Source: Georgenia satyanarayanai (GTDB lineage: Bacteria; Actinomycetota; Actinomycetes; Actinomycetales; Actinomycetaceae). Taken from it: a stretch of DNA of 64,000 bases. The position numbers and the translations under genes are program-made. Location of the stretch: assembly GCF_023715365.1 (NCBI RefSeq), contig NZ_JAMBNZ010000008.1, forward strand, positions 62,001 through 126,000, in the 5' to 3' direction. Below, piece after piece: positions 52,538 to 62,324 of this stretch. The notes under the pieces were generated by a model, which was given only the letters and a program-made list of their open reading frames with translations, did no database searches and was not told the origin of the DNA. The number at the start of each line of letters is the position of its first letter. The stretch's first letter is position 1.

Positions 52538-54367
52538 CTAGTTGATCTTCACGAGGGAGCCGCGGACGGTGGTGACGCCGGCGCTGGTGAGCTCGGCGGT
52601 CCCCTTGGCGTCGACCTTGACCGTGGCCCCGGTGAGGGCGGCGCTGGCCTGCGCGTCGGCGCTCAGCTGCGCGGCCATGAGTGCCAGCTTCGCGCTGGCC
52701 TCGATCGTCACGTTCATCGCCTTGAGGGACAGGTCCCCCGTGCTCGTGGTGACGGAGACGTTCTTCTTCCCCGTGACGGTGATGTCCTGCTCGGCGGTGA
52801 CCTCCAGCGGCCCCTGGGAGATGAGGACGACCCCCTTCTGCCCGGTCTGGGTGAGGGTGAGGTGCTGGGCGCCGTTGTTGGTGGAGACCGTGAGGGCGTC
52901 CTGCTGCCCGTCCTCGAGGAACTCCACGACCATGCCGGTCCGGGAGGTGAGGGCGCGCCGCTTGACCGAGCCGTCGCTGTGGACGTGCGCGGCCCAGCCC
53001 GCACCGGCCACGTCCTTGCCGTTGTACAGGCCCCCGAGGACGTAGGGCTCGTCGAAGGAGCCGCCGAAGGCGACGAGGACCTCGTCGTTCACCTCGGGCA
53101 GCCACGACACTCCGCGCTGCGCTCCGGCACCGAGCTGGACGGGCCGCGCCCACCAGCTCTCGTAGCCGTCCGCGAAGGGGAACTTCACCTTGACCCGCCC
53201 GTGGTTGTCCGGGTCCTTGACGTTGGTGACGAGGGCCGTGGTGGCTTTCCACCCGGCGGCCGCGGGCGGCTGGCCGCCGGCGATGACTCCGTAGACGGAG
53301 CGGTCCGAGACGTCCGCGGCGCTGAAGGAGGTCACGTAGCCCTCCCGTTCCGCGAAGTCGTGCCGCACGGTGGTGAGGACGTACTTGCCGCTGAACTCGG
53401 GCCCGACGTCCACGACGTTGACCGCCGTCGCCGCCCGCAGCCGCGGGTTGCCGCGCACGAGCCCCTCGACCTCGGCGAAGCCGCCGGCACGGGCGGCCGC
53501 GCTCACCGTCGCCGCCGTGCGGGCCGCGTCCAGGGTGGCGAGCCCGGACACCGGGAGGAGGTGCTTGGTCCCCTTGAGGTCCCGGGCGAGCGCGACCGGG
53601 GTGGTCTGGAGCACGGCCGCCTGCGTCTCGACCCGTCCCGGGGCGACGACGTCGCGCTTGGCGGTGTAGTCCCAGCCGCGGGCCTCGACCTCGGGCACCT
53701 GGGTGGACGCGGTGACGGTCGCGCGGAAGGAGAGGAGGTTGCGGCCGGCGGAGAGCACCTCCGGCGTCACACGCGGGTCGGTTCCCGACGGCGCGGTGCT
53801 CGCCGTCGTCGGGGTGTCGAAGTGGACCGTCCGTCCCCGGACCCAGACCGCGGCGCCCACCGTCCGGGCGAGCCGGCAGAGGAGCTCCCAGTCCGACTCC
53901 CCGTCCCGGGACAGGTGCTTGTGCTTGGTCGTGAACGGACCGACCTGAGCCTGCAGCCCGGCCTCCCGCAGCACCTTGCCCACGACGTCCGTGACGGACA
54001 TCTCCGTGAAGGCCTCCACCTTGGCGCCGGACTGGAGCCGGCAGCGCACGTCCAGGGCGCGCACGGTGGTGAAGGCGCCGGTCTCGTCGATCTCCTTCTC
54101 CAGCGCGGTGACGTCCCCGTCGAAGAGCGGGACCGGAGCCCCCTGTCCGCTCTGCTGCACCGCGACGGACACGGCGGCGCCGATCTTCGCCCCGATGGTG
54201 CCGAGGATGTCGTGGTGTGCGTCGCTGAAGCGAAGGACGGCCATGCTCGGGACGTGGACGGAGTCGTCGACGTAGGCGGAGGCGAGCATCGCCGTCGCGG
54301 CGGGCGGCAGCGCCGTCCCGTTGACGGACACGACGACCTGGCTGCTGTGCTCCTCACCGAAGGGCAC
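52538..54367 (-). CDS. VgrG-like hub and spike protein
   Basis: A 609-residue protein combining the gp27-like hub (residues 1-370, phage late control D type, SRDGESDWELLCRLARTVGAAVWV), a gp5 OB-fold (NVKDPDNHGRVKVKFPFADGYESWWARPVQLGAGAQRGVSWLPEVNDEVLVAFGGSFDEPYVLGGLYNG is the hallmark region near 380-440) and a C-terminal beta-helix spike made of short repeats (ending near residue 609). It is the central puncturing element and a usual effector attachment point. No lysozyme or effector domain is fused. GTG start overlaps the LysM gene by 14 bases. Confidence 0.94.
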   Translation of the reverse strand: MPFGEEHSSQVVVSVNGTALPPAATAMLASAYVDDSVHVPSMAVLRFSDAHHDILGTIGAKIGAAVSVAVQQSGQGAPVPLFDGDVTALEKEIDETGAFTTVRALDVRCRLQSGAKVEAFTEMSVTDVVGKVLREAGLQAQVGPFTTKHKHLSRDGESDWELLCRLARTVGAAVWVRGRTVHFDTPTTASTAPSGTDPRVTPEVLSAGRNLLSFRATVTASTQVPEVEARGWDYTAKRDVVAPGRVETQAAVLQTTPVALARDLKGTKHLLPVSGLATLDAARTAATVSAAARAGGFAEVEGLVRGNPRLRAATAVNVVDVGPEFSGKYVLTTVRHDFAEREGYVTSFSAADVSDRSVYGVIAGGQPPAAAGWKATTALVTNVKDPDNHGRVKVKFPFADGYESWWARPVQLGAGAQRGVSWLPEVNDEVLVAFGGSFDEPYVLGGLYNGKDVAGAGWAAHVHSDGSVKRRALTSRTGMVVEFLEDGQQDALTVSTNNGAQHLTLTQTGQKGVVLISQGPLEVTAEQDITVTGKKNVSVTTSTGDLSLKAMNVTIEASAKLALMAAQLSADAQASAALTGATVKVDAKGTAELTSAGVTTVRGSLVKIN

Positions 54368-55121
54368 GGGACACCTCCCCGCCCACCGGCGCGAGCTCCT
54401 CGACCGCGGGGAGCATGACGGCGGTGCCCAGGCGGACCCGGAAGGGGTCGTCGATCCCGTTCGCGGCCGCCACTGCCCGCCACAGGTCCGGCCGGCCGTA
54501 CTCGCCGTAGGCGAGTGCGGGCAGCGTGTCCCCCTCGGCCATGACGTGGACGCGGCGCGGGACCAGGCCGCCGGACGTGGGGTTCTGCCCGGACGGGTCC
54601 CCGGACAGCTCCTCGAGCACGACGGAGACGACGGCGCGGATCGGCACCCCGCCGCTGGTGAAGAGGGTGTACTTCGCCGACACGCTGGAGATGTAGGAGA
54701 GGAAGCCGGTGATCCCGCCCCACCGGAAGACCGCCCACGGCGGGGAGTCGCGCTTCTGGTCGTGGGAGCTGGTGGTCGGCACGCAGCAGCCGAGGAGCAG
54801 GTCCACGGCCTTCACCACCGAGTCGTCCTGGGTGTCCGACGCGTCGAGGAACATCTCGAGGTTGAGCTTGGAGGGCTGCGGGCCCTTGTACTGGGGTGGT
54901 CCGCTGCTCCGGTTCCCGGTGCCGGTGGCGCGGGCCCAGGTCGCCGCCTTGGCGATGGTCAGCTCCTTGGGGTTGAACTGGAACTGGACCCGTTGGAGCG
55001 CCGCTCCGGGCTTGGCCAGCGAGCCGTCGCGCGAGGGCTCGTACAGCTGGAGGTAGGCCTTCTCGAACTTGCTGGCGCTGCCGGCCGACGCGGTCGCGGC
55101 TTCCAGCCCGGGGTTGACCAT
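54354..55121 (-). CDS. LysM-containing baseplate hub protein (CIS tube-associated)
   Basis: A 255-residue protein. The N-terminal part (KAYLQLYEPSRDG, RVQFQFNPKELTIAKAATW, KLNLEMFLDA) is the CIS tube-protein/gp53-like family found between tube and spike genes. The C-terminal part (VMAEGDTLPALAYGEYGRPDLWRAVAAANGIDDPFRVRLGTAVMLP, about 195-243) is a LysM domain. In eCIS this links tube to hub and may touch peptidoglycan. ATG at 55121. Confidence 0.92.
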   Translation of the reverse strand: MVNPGLEAATASAGSASKFEKAYLQLYEPSRDGSLAKPGAALQRVQFQFNPKELTIAKAATWARATGTGNRSSGPPQYKGPQPSKLNLEMFLDASDTQDDSVVKAVDLLLGCCVPTTSSHDQKRDSPPWAVFRWGGITGFLSYISSVSAKYTLFTSGGVPIRAVVSVVLEELSGDPSGQNPTSGGLVPRRVHVMAEGDTLPALAYGEYGRPDLWRAVAAANGIDDPFRVRLGTAVMLPAVEELAPVGGEVSRALR

Positions 55122-55131
55122 TGCCGCTGCC

Positions 55132-55578
55132 CTACTTTCCGGAGTCCAGGAATCCGTGGTGGGCGAGCTCGAGCGTCTCGGTGAGGACCTTGCCCTGGTC
55201 CGCGGTGAGCGAGGGGCCGGTCCACCGGACGGGGACGACGCGCTTGAGCTTCCACTCGGCGACGACCGTGCCCGACGCCGTCATCGCCTTGATCGTCCCG
55301 GTCACCTCCTTGTAGCCCCTCGCCACCCCCGCGATCCACGAGGCGATCTTGCTCGTGTCGGCGCCCAGCGGCCGGCTCAGCTTGATGTTCGAGTACTTGA
55401 TCCGGGTGGGCAGCTGCCACACGAAGCGGTTGTTGCCGCCCTCCTCGCGCGTCTCGAGGACGAACTCGCAGCCGAGCCCCTCGCAGCTGCTGAACGCGCC
55501 GAGGTTGGCGTGGTCGATGGTGACGACGTACCGCACCGAGACCGCGGTGTCGGTCTCCGCCAGGACGGTCATGGCCAT
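55132..55578 (-). CDS. Second tail-tube protein (gp19-like, tube initiator)
   Basis: A 148-residue T4 gp19-family tube protein. YVVTIDHANLGAFSSCEGLGCEFVLETREEGGNNRFVWQLPTRIKYSNIKLSRPL is the diagnostic region. It differs from the main tube protein at 60163-60612, and its place beside the LysM hub gene suggests it forms the first tube layer above the baseplate, as Pvc5-like proteins do. ATG at 55578; an ATG six bases later is possible. The start overlaps the preceding gene by ten bases. Confidence 0.9.
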   Translation of the reverse strand: MAMTVLAETDTAVSVRYVVTIDHANLGAFSSCEGLGCEFVLETREEGGNNRFVWQLPTRIKYSNIKLSRPLGADTSKIASWIAGVARGYKEVTGTIKAMTASGTVVAEWKLKRVVPVRWTGPSLTADQGKVLTETLELAHHGFLDSGK

Positions 55579-58500
55579 CTCCGATCTGTCCGCAGCCCCC
55601 GACGTTCGCGGTCGAGGAGGATCTCGTGCCGCATGCGTCGCAGCAGCGGCGGGAACAGCGCGTCGACGAGCCCGGCGAGCTGCGCCGGGTCCGGCACCGC
55701 GGCCGGGCTCGACCCGGCCGGCGCGTCGGCGGGGGCCGCGTCGGTGACGACGACGTCGGTCGTCCCCGTCGGCGCGTCCTCGGACGGCTCCGGCACGACG
55801 GCGGCGGGCGGCGTCTGCACGGCGACGTCGGCCGGCGCCGGGGAACGACGCCGGTGCTCAGCCAGGGGGCGAGGGCGCAGCCCGCGACCGCTCACCTGGC
55901 CGGGGACGAACTCCCCCTGCACGGTCGCGGCGTCCCAGCTGTCCGGGTCGCGGTGGGCCGAGGTGCCGGCGAGGAGCGGCAGGGCGCCGGACGGCACCTT
56001 ACTTCCGGCCCAGACAGACACGGACGAGGTGGCGACGGACCGGGCCACGGCGGGCAGGTCCAGGGACCCGGCCATGGCCGACGTGCCGACAGGCCGTGCC
56101 GCGGCGGGGAGGTCGACGGACCTGGCCACGGGCGAGATGCCGACCGACCGGGCCACGGCGGGCAGGTCCAGCGACCCGGCCATGGCCGACGTGCCGACAG
56201 GCCGTGCCGCGGCGGGGAGGTCGACGGACCTGGCCACGGGCGAGATGCCGACCGACCGGGCCACGGGAGGAAGCTCGGCAGACCCGGCCATGGGCGAGAT
56301 GCCAGCCGACCGCGCCACGGTGGGGAGCTCGACGGACGCGGCGAGCAGGTCACCGGCCCGGACGACGGACGGCATCCCGACGGAGCCCGTCCGTACGTCA
56401 CCGGGCCAGGAGGCGCCCTGCGTCGCCGCGGGACCGACGGGCACGTCGGGGGACCGGTCGTCGGTGGGGGCGCCCGGAGCCCGGGCTGCGCTGGTGGCGG
56501 TCCGACCCGCCGACGGGACGTCGACGGACCGGGCCACGGCCGGCGCACCGGCGGAGACAGCGACCGGCCGCGCACCTCCGGACGTGCTCACGGCGGACGT
56601 CGCCGACCGGGCGACCGAGGCCACGGCACCTGGGCGGGACCGTGCGGACGACGGATCGCCGATGCCGAGCTGGCGGGCGGCGGTCGCAGCCACTCCTCGC
56701 TGCAGGGGACGCAGCCACTCCGCGAGCGTGCCGGTGACGGCGGAGCGCTGTGCCGCGAGCGGGGCCTCCCCCGGCGCCGGGTCGACCGCTCGGGGCGCCA
56801 CGGTGCGCCACGGCAGAGGTGGCGCGGCGGCACCGGCCGCCACGCGGGCGACGACCACCACCGCCCGGCCGATGCCCTCTGCGCCAGGCGCCCCGGCGAG
56901 CGGCAGCTCAGGTCTGACGGCTCCGGCGGGCACGGCCGTGCTCCCCGTCCCACCGGCCGACGCATCGAGCGTCAGGTCCAGCGCCGCAGCAGGTTCTGCC
57001 AGGGTCGGCCCGGATCCCCCGGTGTCCGTTCCGGAGGCGGCACCGACGGACCCGTCGAGTGCGTCGGGAGAGGAACGACCAGCGGCAGGCTCGGCGCTGG
57101 GCTCGGTACCGGCCCGCTGGACCGACCACGCGTCAGGCGAGGCGGAGTCGGCCGCAACTGCGGCGTCCTCGCCGCCCGGGAGCGGGACGCTCGGCCGGGC
57201 GTCGGCGCCATGACCGCCGGGGACCGAGGCAACCGGGAGCTGCGCGTCAGCACGCTGAGCGACCGCCGTCGGGACCGGCGGCCCTGCACGACCCGTCGTC
57301 GTCGATGCCTCGCCGAGCGTTCCCGCCGTTCGGTCCTGCACCCGGGGCAGGCCACCGAGGGCGGGCGAGATCCCGGTGCCTGACGCCTCCGGCGACGACT
57401 CGAGCGCGGGCGTCGGCAGGTCCTCCGCGGAACGCTGGAGGGAGTCGGTCCGGCTCACGCCGCCGCCCGATGCCTGGCCCACGGCGGGCGGACCTGCTGC
57501 CGCCGCACCCGAGACCGGCGGTGGTGCTGCGTCCGGCCCGGCCACGCTCCTGCCGGCGACCGGCATGGCGGCGACGCCGAGTGCGGCGGAGGGCGGGGCG
57601 ATTCTGCTTCCGGGGGGCGGTGCCGCGGGCGGTGTGCTGGCGGAGAGCAACGGCGCGGTGACCGCGGCCTGCGAGCTCGGCACCGAGGGTGGTGCCGCGG
57701 GAGCAGTGTCCCGGCTGACGGAGGACGGCGAGTCGGTCGCGCCCCGAGCCGACGGCGACTGCGAGGCCCCGGTGGCTCGGCTCACGGAGAGCGGCAGTGC
57801 GGCTGCCTGGGCCGGAGCTGATGGTGCCCCGGTGGCTCGGCTGACGGAGAGCGGCGGTGTGGTTGCCTGGCCCGGACCTGATGGCGCGCCCGTGGCAAAG
57901 CTGACGGCCGGTAGTGCAGCGGCCTGGCGCGGGGGCGATGGCGTCCCGGTGCCACGGCTGACGGAGACCGGCAGTGCAGCGGCCCGGCCCGGACCCGAGG
58001 CCGCCCCGGTGGGACGACTGACGGAGACCTGCGGTGCCGCCGCCCGGTCCGGAGCCGATGGCGCCCCGGTGGCGGCGGGGGTCAGCGGTGCGACTGGCTC
58101 GGCCGGAGCCGATGGCGCCCCGGTGGCGGCGGGGGTCAGCGGTGCGACTGGCTCGGCCGGAGCCGATGGCGCCTCGGTGGTGCCGCTGACAGTGGCAGTG
58201 GGTGTGGCTGTCGGACTCGGCAGCGACGGCGGTGTGCCGGGCGCGGTGTCCCCGCTGGGGGTGAGGGGCGCTGCGTCTGCGGGATCGGGCCGGGCGGGCG
58301 CTGTCGTCGCCCCGGCGGGACCGTCGGCACCGGAGCCTCGTGCCGCAGCGGCCACCCGGTTCACGGGGAGCTCTGCGGACCGGCTCACCGTCGGTGACGG
58401 CACCGCTCCCCCGCGTGTCGGCGCCGCAGCGGTGGTCGACGGGAACCGCGGGGAGCTCTCGCCGTTCCCGCCCGCAGGTGCTCGGCCGGCAGCGCTCCCC

Positions 58501-59561
58501 GGAGCACCGATCGTCCCGACGTCGTGGACGGCCGGGCCGTCGTCCGCCCCGGCCTGGGCAGCGGGAGGGTGCGAAGGTCCGGGCAGGGCGACGGCTCCGT
58601 CCGACGGACCTGCCGCCCCGACATCGCTCGAGGCGGCAGTGGGTGGCGCCACGGCACGCTGGACCGGCCGGAGGTGTGGCGCGTCGATGGTGACCCCGGC
58701 ACCGGGCGAGGCGGCACCCGACGCCCCACCGGCCTGCCCGATCGGGGCCGCGGGACCGTCCGGTGAGCCGGCGCGGACGTCGGGCGTGGCTCGGCTCCCC
58801 GGCTCGACCCCACGGGCCGGCTGCCGGACGGGCGATGCGGGGCTGGTGCTGAGCGGGGCGCCCAGACCCAGGCGCCGCGGGACGCTCCGCTGCGCCGTCG
58901 GTCCTGCACCACCCGCGCCGTCACCGGCCACGGTCGGAGCCGTCCCGCCGGTGCTGCGCTGCACCGGCGGCGGGTCGAGAGGCCGACCGGGGCTGAGCGG
59001 GATCTCGACGACCGTGCCGTCGTCGAGCTGCAACGGGTTGGTCCACGCGACCGGCGGCTGCCCGGCCGCGTCGGGTGCCGCGGCCTCCTCCCGCCGCTGG
59101 ACCGGCGTCCTGTCGGCCGCCGGCGGGGGCGGCAGCGGTCCGGGAGACGGTGCGAAGTGCACCACCGGCACACCCGGCGCGGCCGTCGCCCGGGTCAGCG
59201 GGCCACCGGTGGCCCCGCCGGTCGCCACCGTCGACGTCCCGGCAGCCGGAAGCCCTGTGGACGCGGCACGCGCGACGGTCGCCAGCCCACCGCCGTCGCC
59301 GTCGACCACCCCGGACCACGACGCCGCGCTCACCAGGTGCGACATCCGGCCGGTGAAGCCGATGTCGTGGCTTGTCGTGGTCCAGCCCGCCGCGGTGCCC
59401 TGGTGGACGGAGGTCATGGGTGCGATGGTCCGTTGCAGGGGCGCGTGGAACGCCCAGCCGCTCGGGCTCGGGGCCGGCCGCGCAGGGGCGCTTCGCGGCG
59501 TGGCCGCCGGTTCACCGCCGGCGGGCTCCGTCGCCCGCCGCTCCCAGGGCCACCGCATCAC
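55569..59561 (-). CDS. 1330-residue disordered repeat protein of the injection-system operon
   Basis: A very long, Pro/Ala/Ser/Thr/Val-rich protein with almost no predicted order. Two short parts look structured: the N-terminus (MMRWPWERR, then GWAFHAPLQRTIAPMTSVHQGTAAGWTTTSHDIGFTGRMSHLVSAASW at about 35-80) and the last 40 residues (LAGLVDALFPPLLRRMRHEILLDRERRGL), an amphipathic helix. Between them are tandem repeats (18 and 36 residues) and at least ten (V/L/A)QR motifs, also frequent in the DUF4157 protein. It lies between tube genes, overlapping one and abutting the DUF6760-like gene, so it belongs to the apparatus. Scaffold, tether or cargo are all possible; it does not look like a helical tape measure. 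GTG 59561 or ATG 59558. Confidence 0.8.
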   Translation of the reverse strand: MMRWPWERRATEPAGGEPAATPRSAPARPAPSPSGWAFHAPLQRTIAPMTSVHQGTAAGWTTTSHDIGFTGRMSHLVSAASWSGVVDGDGGGLATVARAASTGLPAAGTSTVATGGATGGPLTRATAAPGVPVVHFAPSPGPLPPPPAADRTPVQRREEAAAPDAAGQPPVAWTNPLQLDDGTVVEIPLSPGRPLDPPPVQRSTGGTAPTVAGDGAGGAGPTAQRSVPRRLGLGAPLSTSPASPVRQPARGVEPGSRATPDVRAGSPDGPAAPIGQAGGASGAASPGAGVTIDAPHLRPVQRAVAPPTAASSDVGAAGPSDGAVALPGPSHPPAAQAGADDGPAVHDVGTIGAPGSAAGRAPAGGNGESSPRFPSTTAAAPTRGGAVPSPTVSRSAELPVNRVAAAARGSGADGPAGATTAPARPDPADAAPLTPSGDTAPGTPPSLPSPTATPTATVSGTTEAPSAPAEPVAPLTPAATGAPSAPAEPVAPLTPAATGAPSAPDRAAAPQVSVSRPTGAASGPGRAAALPVSVSRGTGTPSPPRQAAALPAVSFATGAPSGPGQATTPPLSVSRATGAPSAPAQAAALPLSVSRATGASQSPSARGATDSPSSVSRDTAPAAPPSVPSSQAAVTAPLLSASTPPAAPPPGSRIAPPSAALGVAAMPVAGRSVAGPDAAPPPVSGAAAAGPPAVGQASGGGVSRTDSLQRSAEDLPTPALESSPEASGTGISPALGGLPRVQDRTAGTLGEASTTTGRAGPPVPTAVAQRADAQLPVASVPGGHGADARPSVPLPGGEDAAVAADSASPDAWSVQRAGTEPSAEPAAGRSSPDALDGSVGAASGTDTGGSGPTLAEPAAALDLTLDASAGGTGSTAVPAGAVRPELPLAGAPGAEGIGRAVVVVARVAAGAAAPPLPWRTVAPRAVDPAPGEAPLAAQRSAVTGTLAEWLRPLQRGVAATAARQLGIGDPSSARSRPGAVASVARSATSAVSTSGGARPVAVSAGAPAVARSVDVPSAGRTATSAARAPGAPTDDRSPDVPVGPAATQGASWPGDVRTGSVGMPSVVRAGDLLAASVELPTVARSAGISPMAGSAELPPVARSVGISPVARSVDLPAAARPVGTSAMAGSLDLPAVARSVGISPVARSVDLPAAARPVGTSAMAGSLDLPAVARSVATSSVSVWAGSKVPSGALPLLAGTSAHRDPDSWDAATVQGEFVPGQVSGRGLRPRPLAEHRRRSPAPADVAVQTPPAAVVPEPSEDAPTGTTDVVVTDAAPADAPAGSSPAAVPDPAQLAGLVDALFPPLLRRMRHEILLDRERRGLRTDRRWP
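56043..56258 (-). repeat. 108-base tandem repeat, two units
   Basis: Units 56043-56150 and 56151-56258 are nearly identical, with one base change noticed near the start (CAGGGAC versus CAGCGAC), and a partial third follows. Each codes for 36 residues containing LDLPAVARSVGISPVARSVDLPAAARPVG. The near identity shows recent expansion. Confidence 0.85.
58068..58175 (-). repeat. 54-base tandem repeat within the disordered protein
   Basis: Units start at 58068 and 58122 and encode the 18-residue motif ATGAPSAPAEPVAPLTPA. Looser copies of 57-60 bases continue over 57770-58070 (SVSRATGAPSAPAQAAALPL-type), so the whole stretch is a decaying repeat array. Confidence 0.8.
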
Positions 59562-59720
59562 TCACCGCTCCTCGGACAGGCGCGTGTTGATCTGCGCGAT
59601 CTCCCGGACGTACCGGAGCCGCTGGGCGTGCTCGAGGTCGAGGATGTCGTCGAGCGGCCAGTGGAAGTGGTAGGCGACGTACGCGACCTCCTCGTAGATG
59701 CTGTCGGGCGCGTACGTCAC
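59562..59720 (-). CDS. Small DUF6760-like injection-system protein
   Basis: A 52-residue protein, VTYAPDSIYEEVAYVAYHFHW followed by PLDDILDLEHAQRLRYVREIAQIN. This pattern matches the short DUF6760 proteins found in contractile-system clusters between tube and downstream genes. The GTG start overlaps the previous stop by four bases (GTGA) and follows GGGGGAATC. Its exact job is unknown; a tail-assembly chaperone or adaptor role is likely. The next gene begins at the base after its stop. Confidence 0.85.
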   Translation of the reverse strand: MTYAPDSIYEEVAYVAYHFHWPLDDILDLEHAQRLRYVREIAQINTRLSEER

Positions 59721-60163
59721 GATTCCCCCAGGCGGCCACCGGAGAGGTCCAGGGTGAAGCGGTGGGAGCACTCGGGGCAGGTGACCGCGGCGCGGGTGTG
59801 CCCCTCGGCGTTGACGCGGCGGTAGAGGTCCTGGAGGAAGGCGACGTCCGAGGCGAACATGTTCTCCACGACCGTCGCGTCGACCGTGGTGAGCGTGCCG
59901 AGCCGGGTGATGACCCGACCGAGGAGGACGACGGTGGTGTAGGCGGCGTTCTCCTGCACCCGCGCGTCGTACAGGGGCAGCAGCTCGTCGCGTGCCGTGG
60001 CCAGGCGCATGGTGCCGGACCGGTGGAGCGCGCCGTCGGCGTCGAGGTAGCCGCGGGGCAGCTCGAAGTCGAACTCGGTCCGCAGCGTCTCGCGCCCACC
60101 CGGGGCGGCCGTCTCCTCGACGGCCGCCTCGGGCAGGACGAGGCCGGGGGATCCTCGTCGCAT
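59717..60163 (-). CDS. Injection-system assembly protein with C-terminal zinc-knuckle-like motif
   Basis: A 148-residue protein resembling tail-assembly-chaperone-type proteins of eCIS. FELPRGYLDADGALHRSGTMRLATARDELLPLYDARVQENAAYTTVVLLGRVITRLGTLTTVDATVVENMFASDVAFLQDLYRRVN is helical and conserved-looking; CPECSHRF near residue 130 could bind zinc with other residues. It is encoded directly after the tube gene, sharing one base (TGATG). The role is inferred from position. Confidence 0.8.
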   Translation of the reverse strand: MRRGSPGLVLPEAAVEETAAPGGRETLRTEFDFELPRGYLDADGALHRSGTMRLATARDELLPLYDARVQENAAYTTVVLLGRVITRLGTLTTVDATVVENMFASDVAFLQDLYRRVNAEGHTRAAVTCPECSHRFTLDLSGGRLGES

Positions 60164-60612
60164 CAGGCGAACTCCATCTCGTCCCAGCAGATCGTGAACG
60201 TCTCGGTCATGGGCTCGGTGGACCCGGCCTTGAGGGTGCCGCCCACCTCGACGTCCTTGATCCAGCAGTTGCGGTAGTTCAGCGTGCTGACGATCGCGCC
60301 GTCGGAGGACATGATCTTCACCGCTGCCGTCTTGCGGGAGCCGGCCAGGTCGCCCTTCATGATCTGGGCGAGCCAGCTGGTGATGGTCTTGGAGTCGGTG
60401 AGGCCGCGCTTGACCTTGAACTCCCCCGGCTTCTGCCGGCCCATCATCTGGCGGGTGATGAACTTCCCGCTCGAGTCCTGGTGCTGGTAAGCGATCTTGT
60501 CGACCTCCGCCTTCAGGCCGCTGACCTCCATCACGTAGGGCACCTGCACCCCGTCGATCGTCACGCTGAACGAGTACGCCGGGGCGAGGTCCATGGCATC
60601 TGGGAGAGGCAT
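60163..60612 (-). CDS. Main inner tube protein (gp19-like)
   Basis: A 149-residue tail-tube protein. YSFSVTIDGVQVPYVMEVSGLKAEVDKIAYQHQDSSGKFITRQMMGRQKPGEFKVKRGLTDSKTITSWLAQIMKGDLAG is typical of eCIS tube subunits (Pvc1/Afp1, T4 gp19). Hexameric rings of it form the rigid tube driven through the target envelope. The gene starts 34 bases after the sheath stop, the usual sheath-then-tube order. Confidence 0.95.
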   Translation of the reverse strand: MPLPDAMDLAPAYSFSVTIDGVQVPYVMEVSGLKAEVDKIAYQHQDSSGKFITRQMMGRQKPGEFKVKRGLTDSKTITSWLAQIMKGDLAGSRKTAAVKIMSSDGAIVSTLNYRNCWIKDVEVGGTLKAGSTEPMTETFTICWDEMEFA

Positions 60613-60646
60613 GGCGTCTTCACTTCCTTCTCAGTCGGTTTCTGGA

Positions 60647-62194
<1,548 letters not shown>

Positions 62195-62324
62195 GATCGT
62201 TCCTCCGGGTACCGGCGAGCGTGTGGGTAGAACAGTGCGGGTGGTGCGCCGGCCGCCCGTAGTCCGCCGGGCCGCCGTCGCGGGTAGGCCGGGCTGCACG
62301 AAGGGGCATGCCCGGAGGGCCGGG

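Noticed and set aside
57376-59673. Plus-strand frame of 765 codons opposite the 1330-residue protein
   Set aside because: Both strands look low-complexity here, so I weighed them. The minus frame is chosen because it abuts the small DUF6760-like gene and overlaps the tube gene within a single operon, and its ends look structured.
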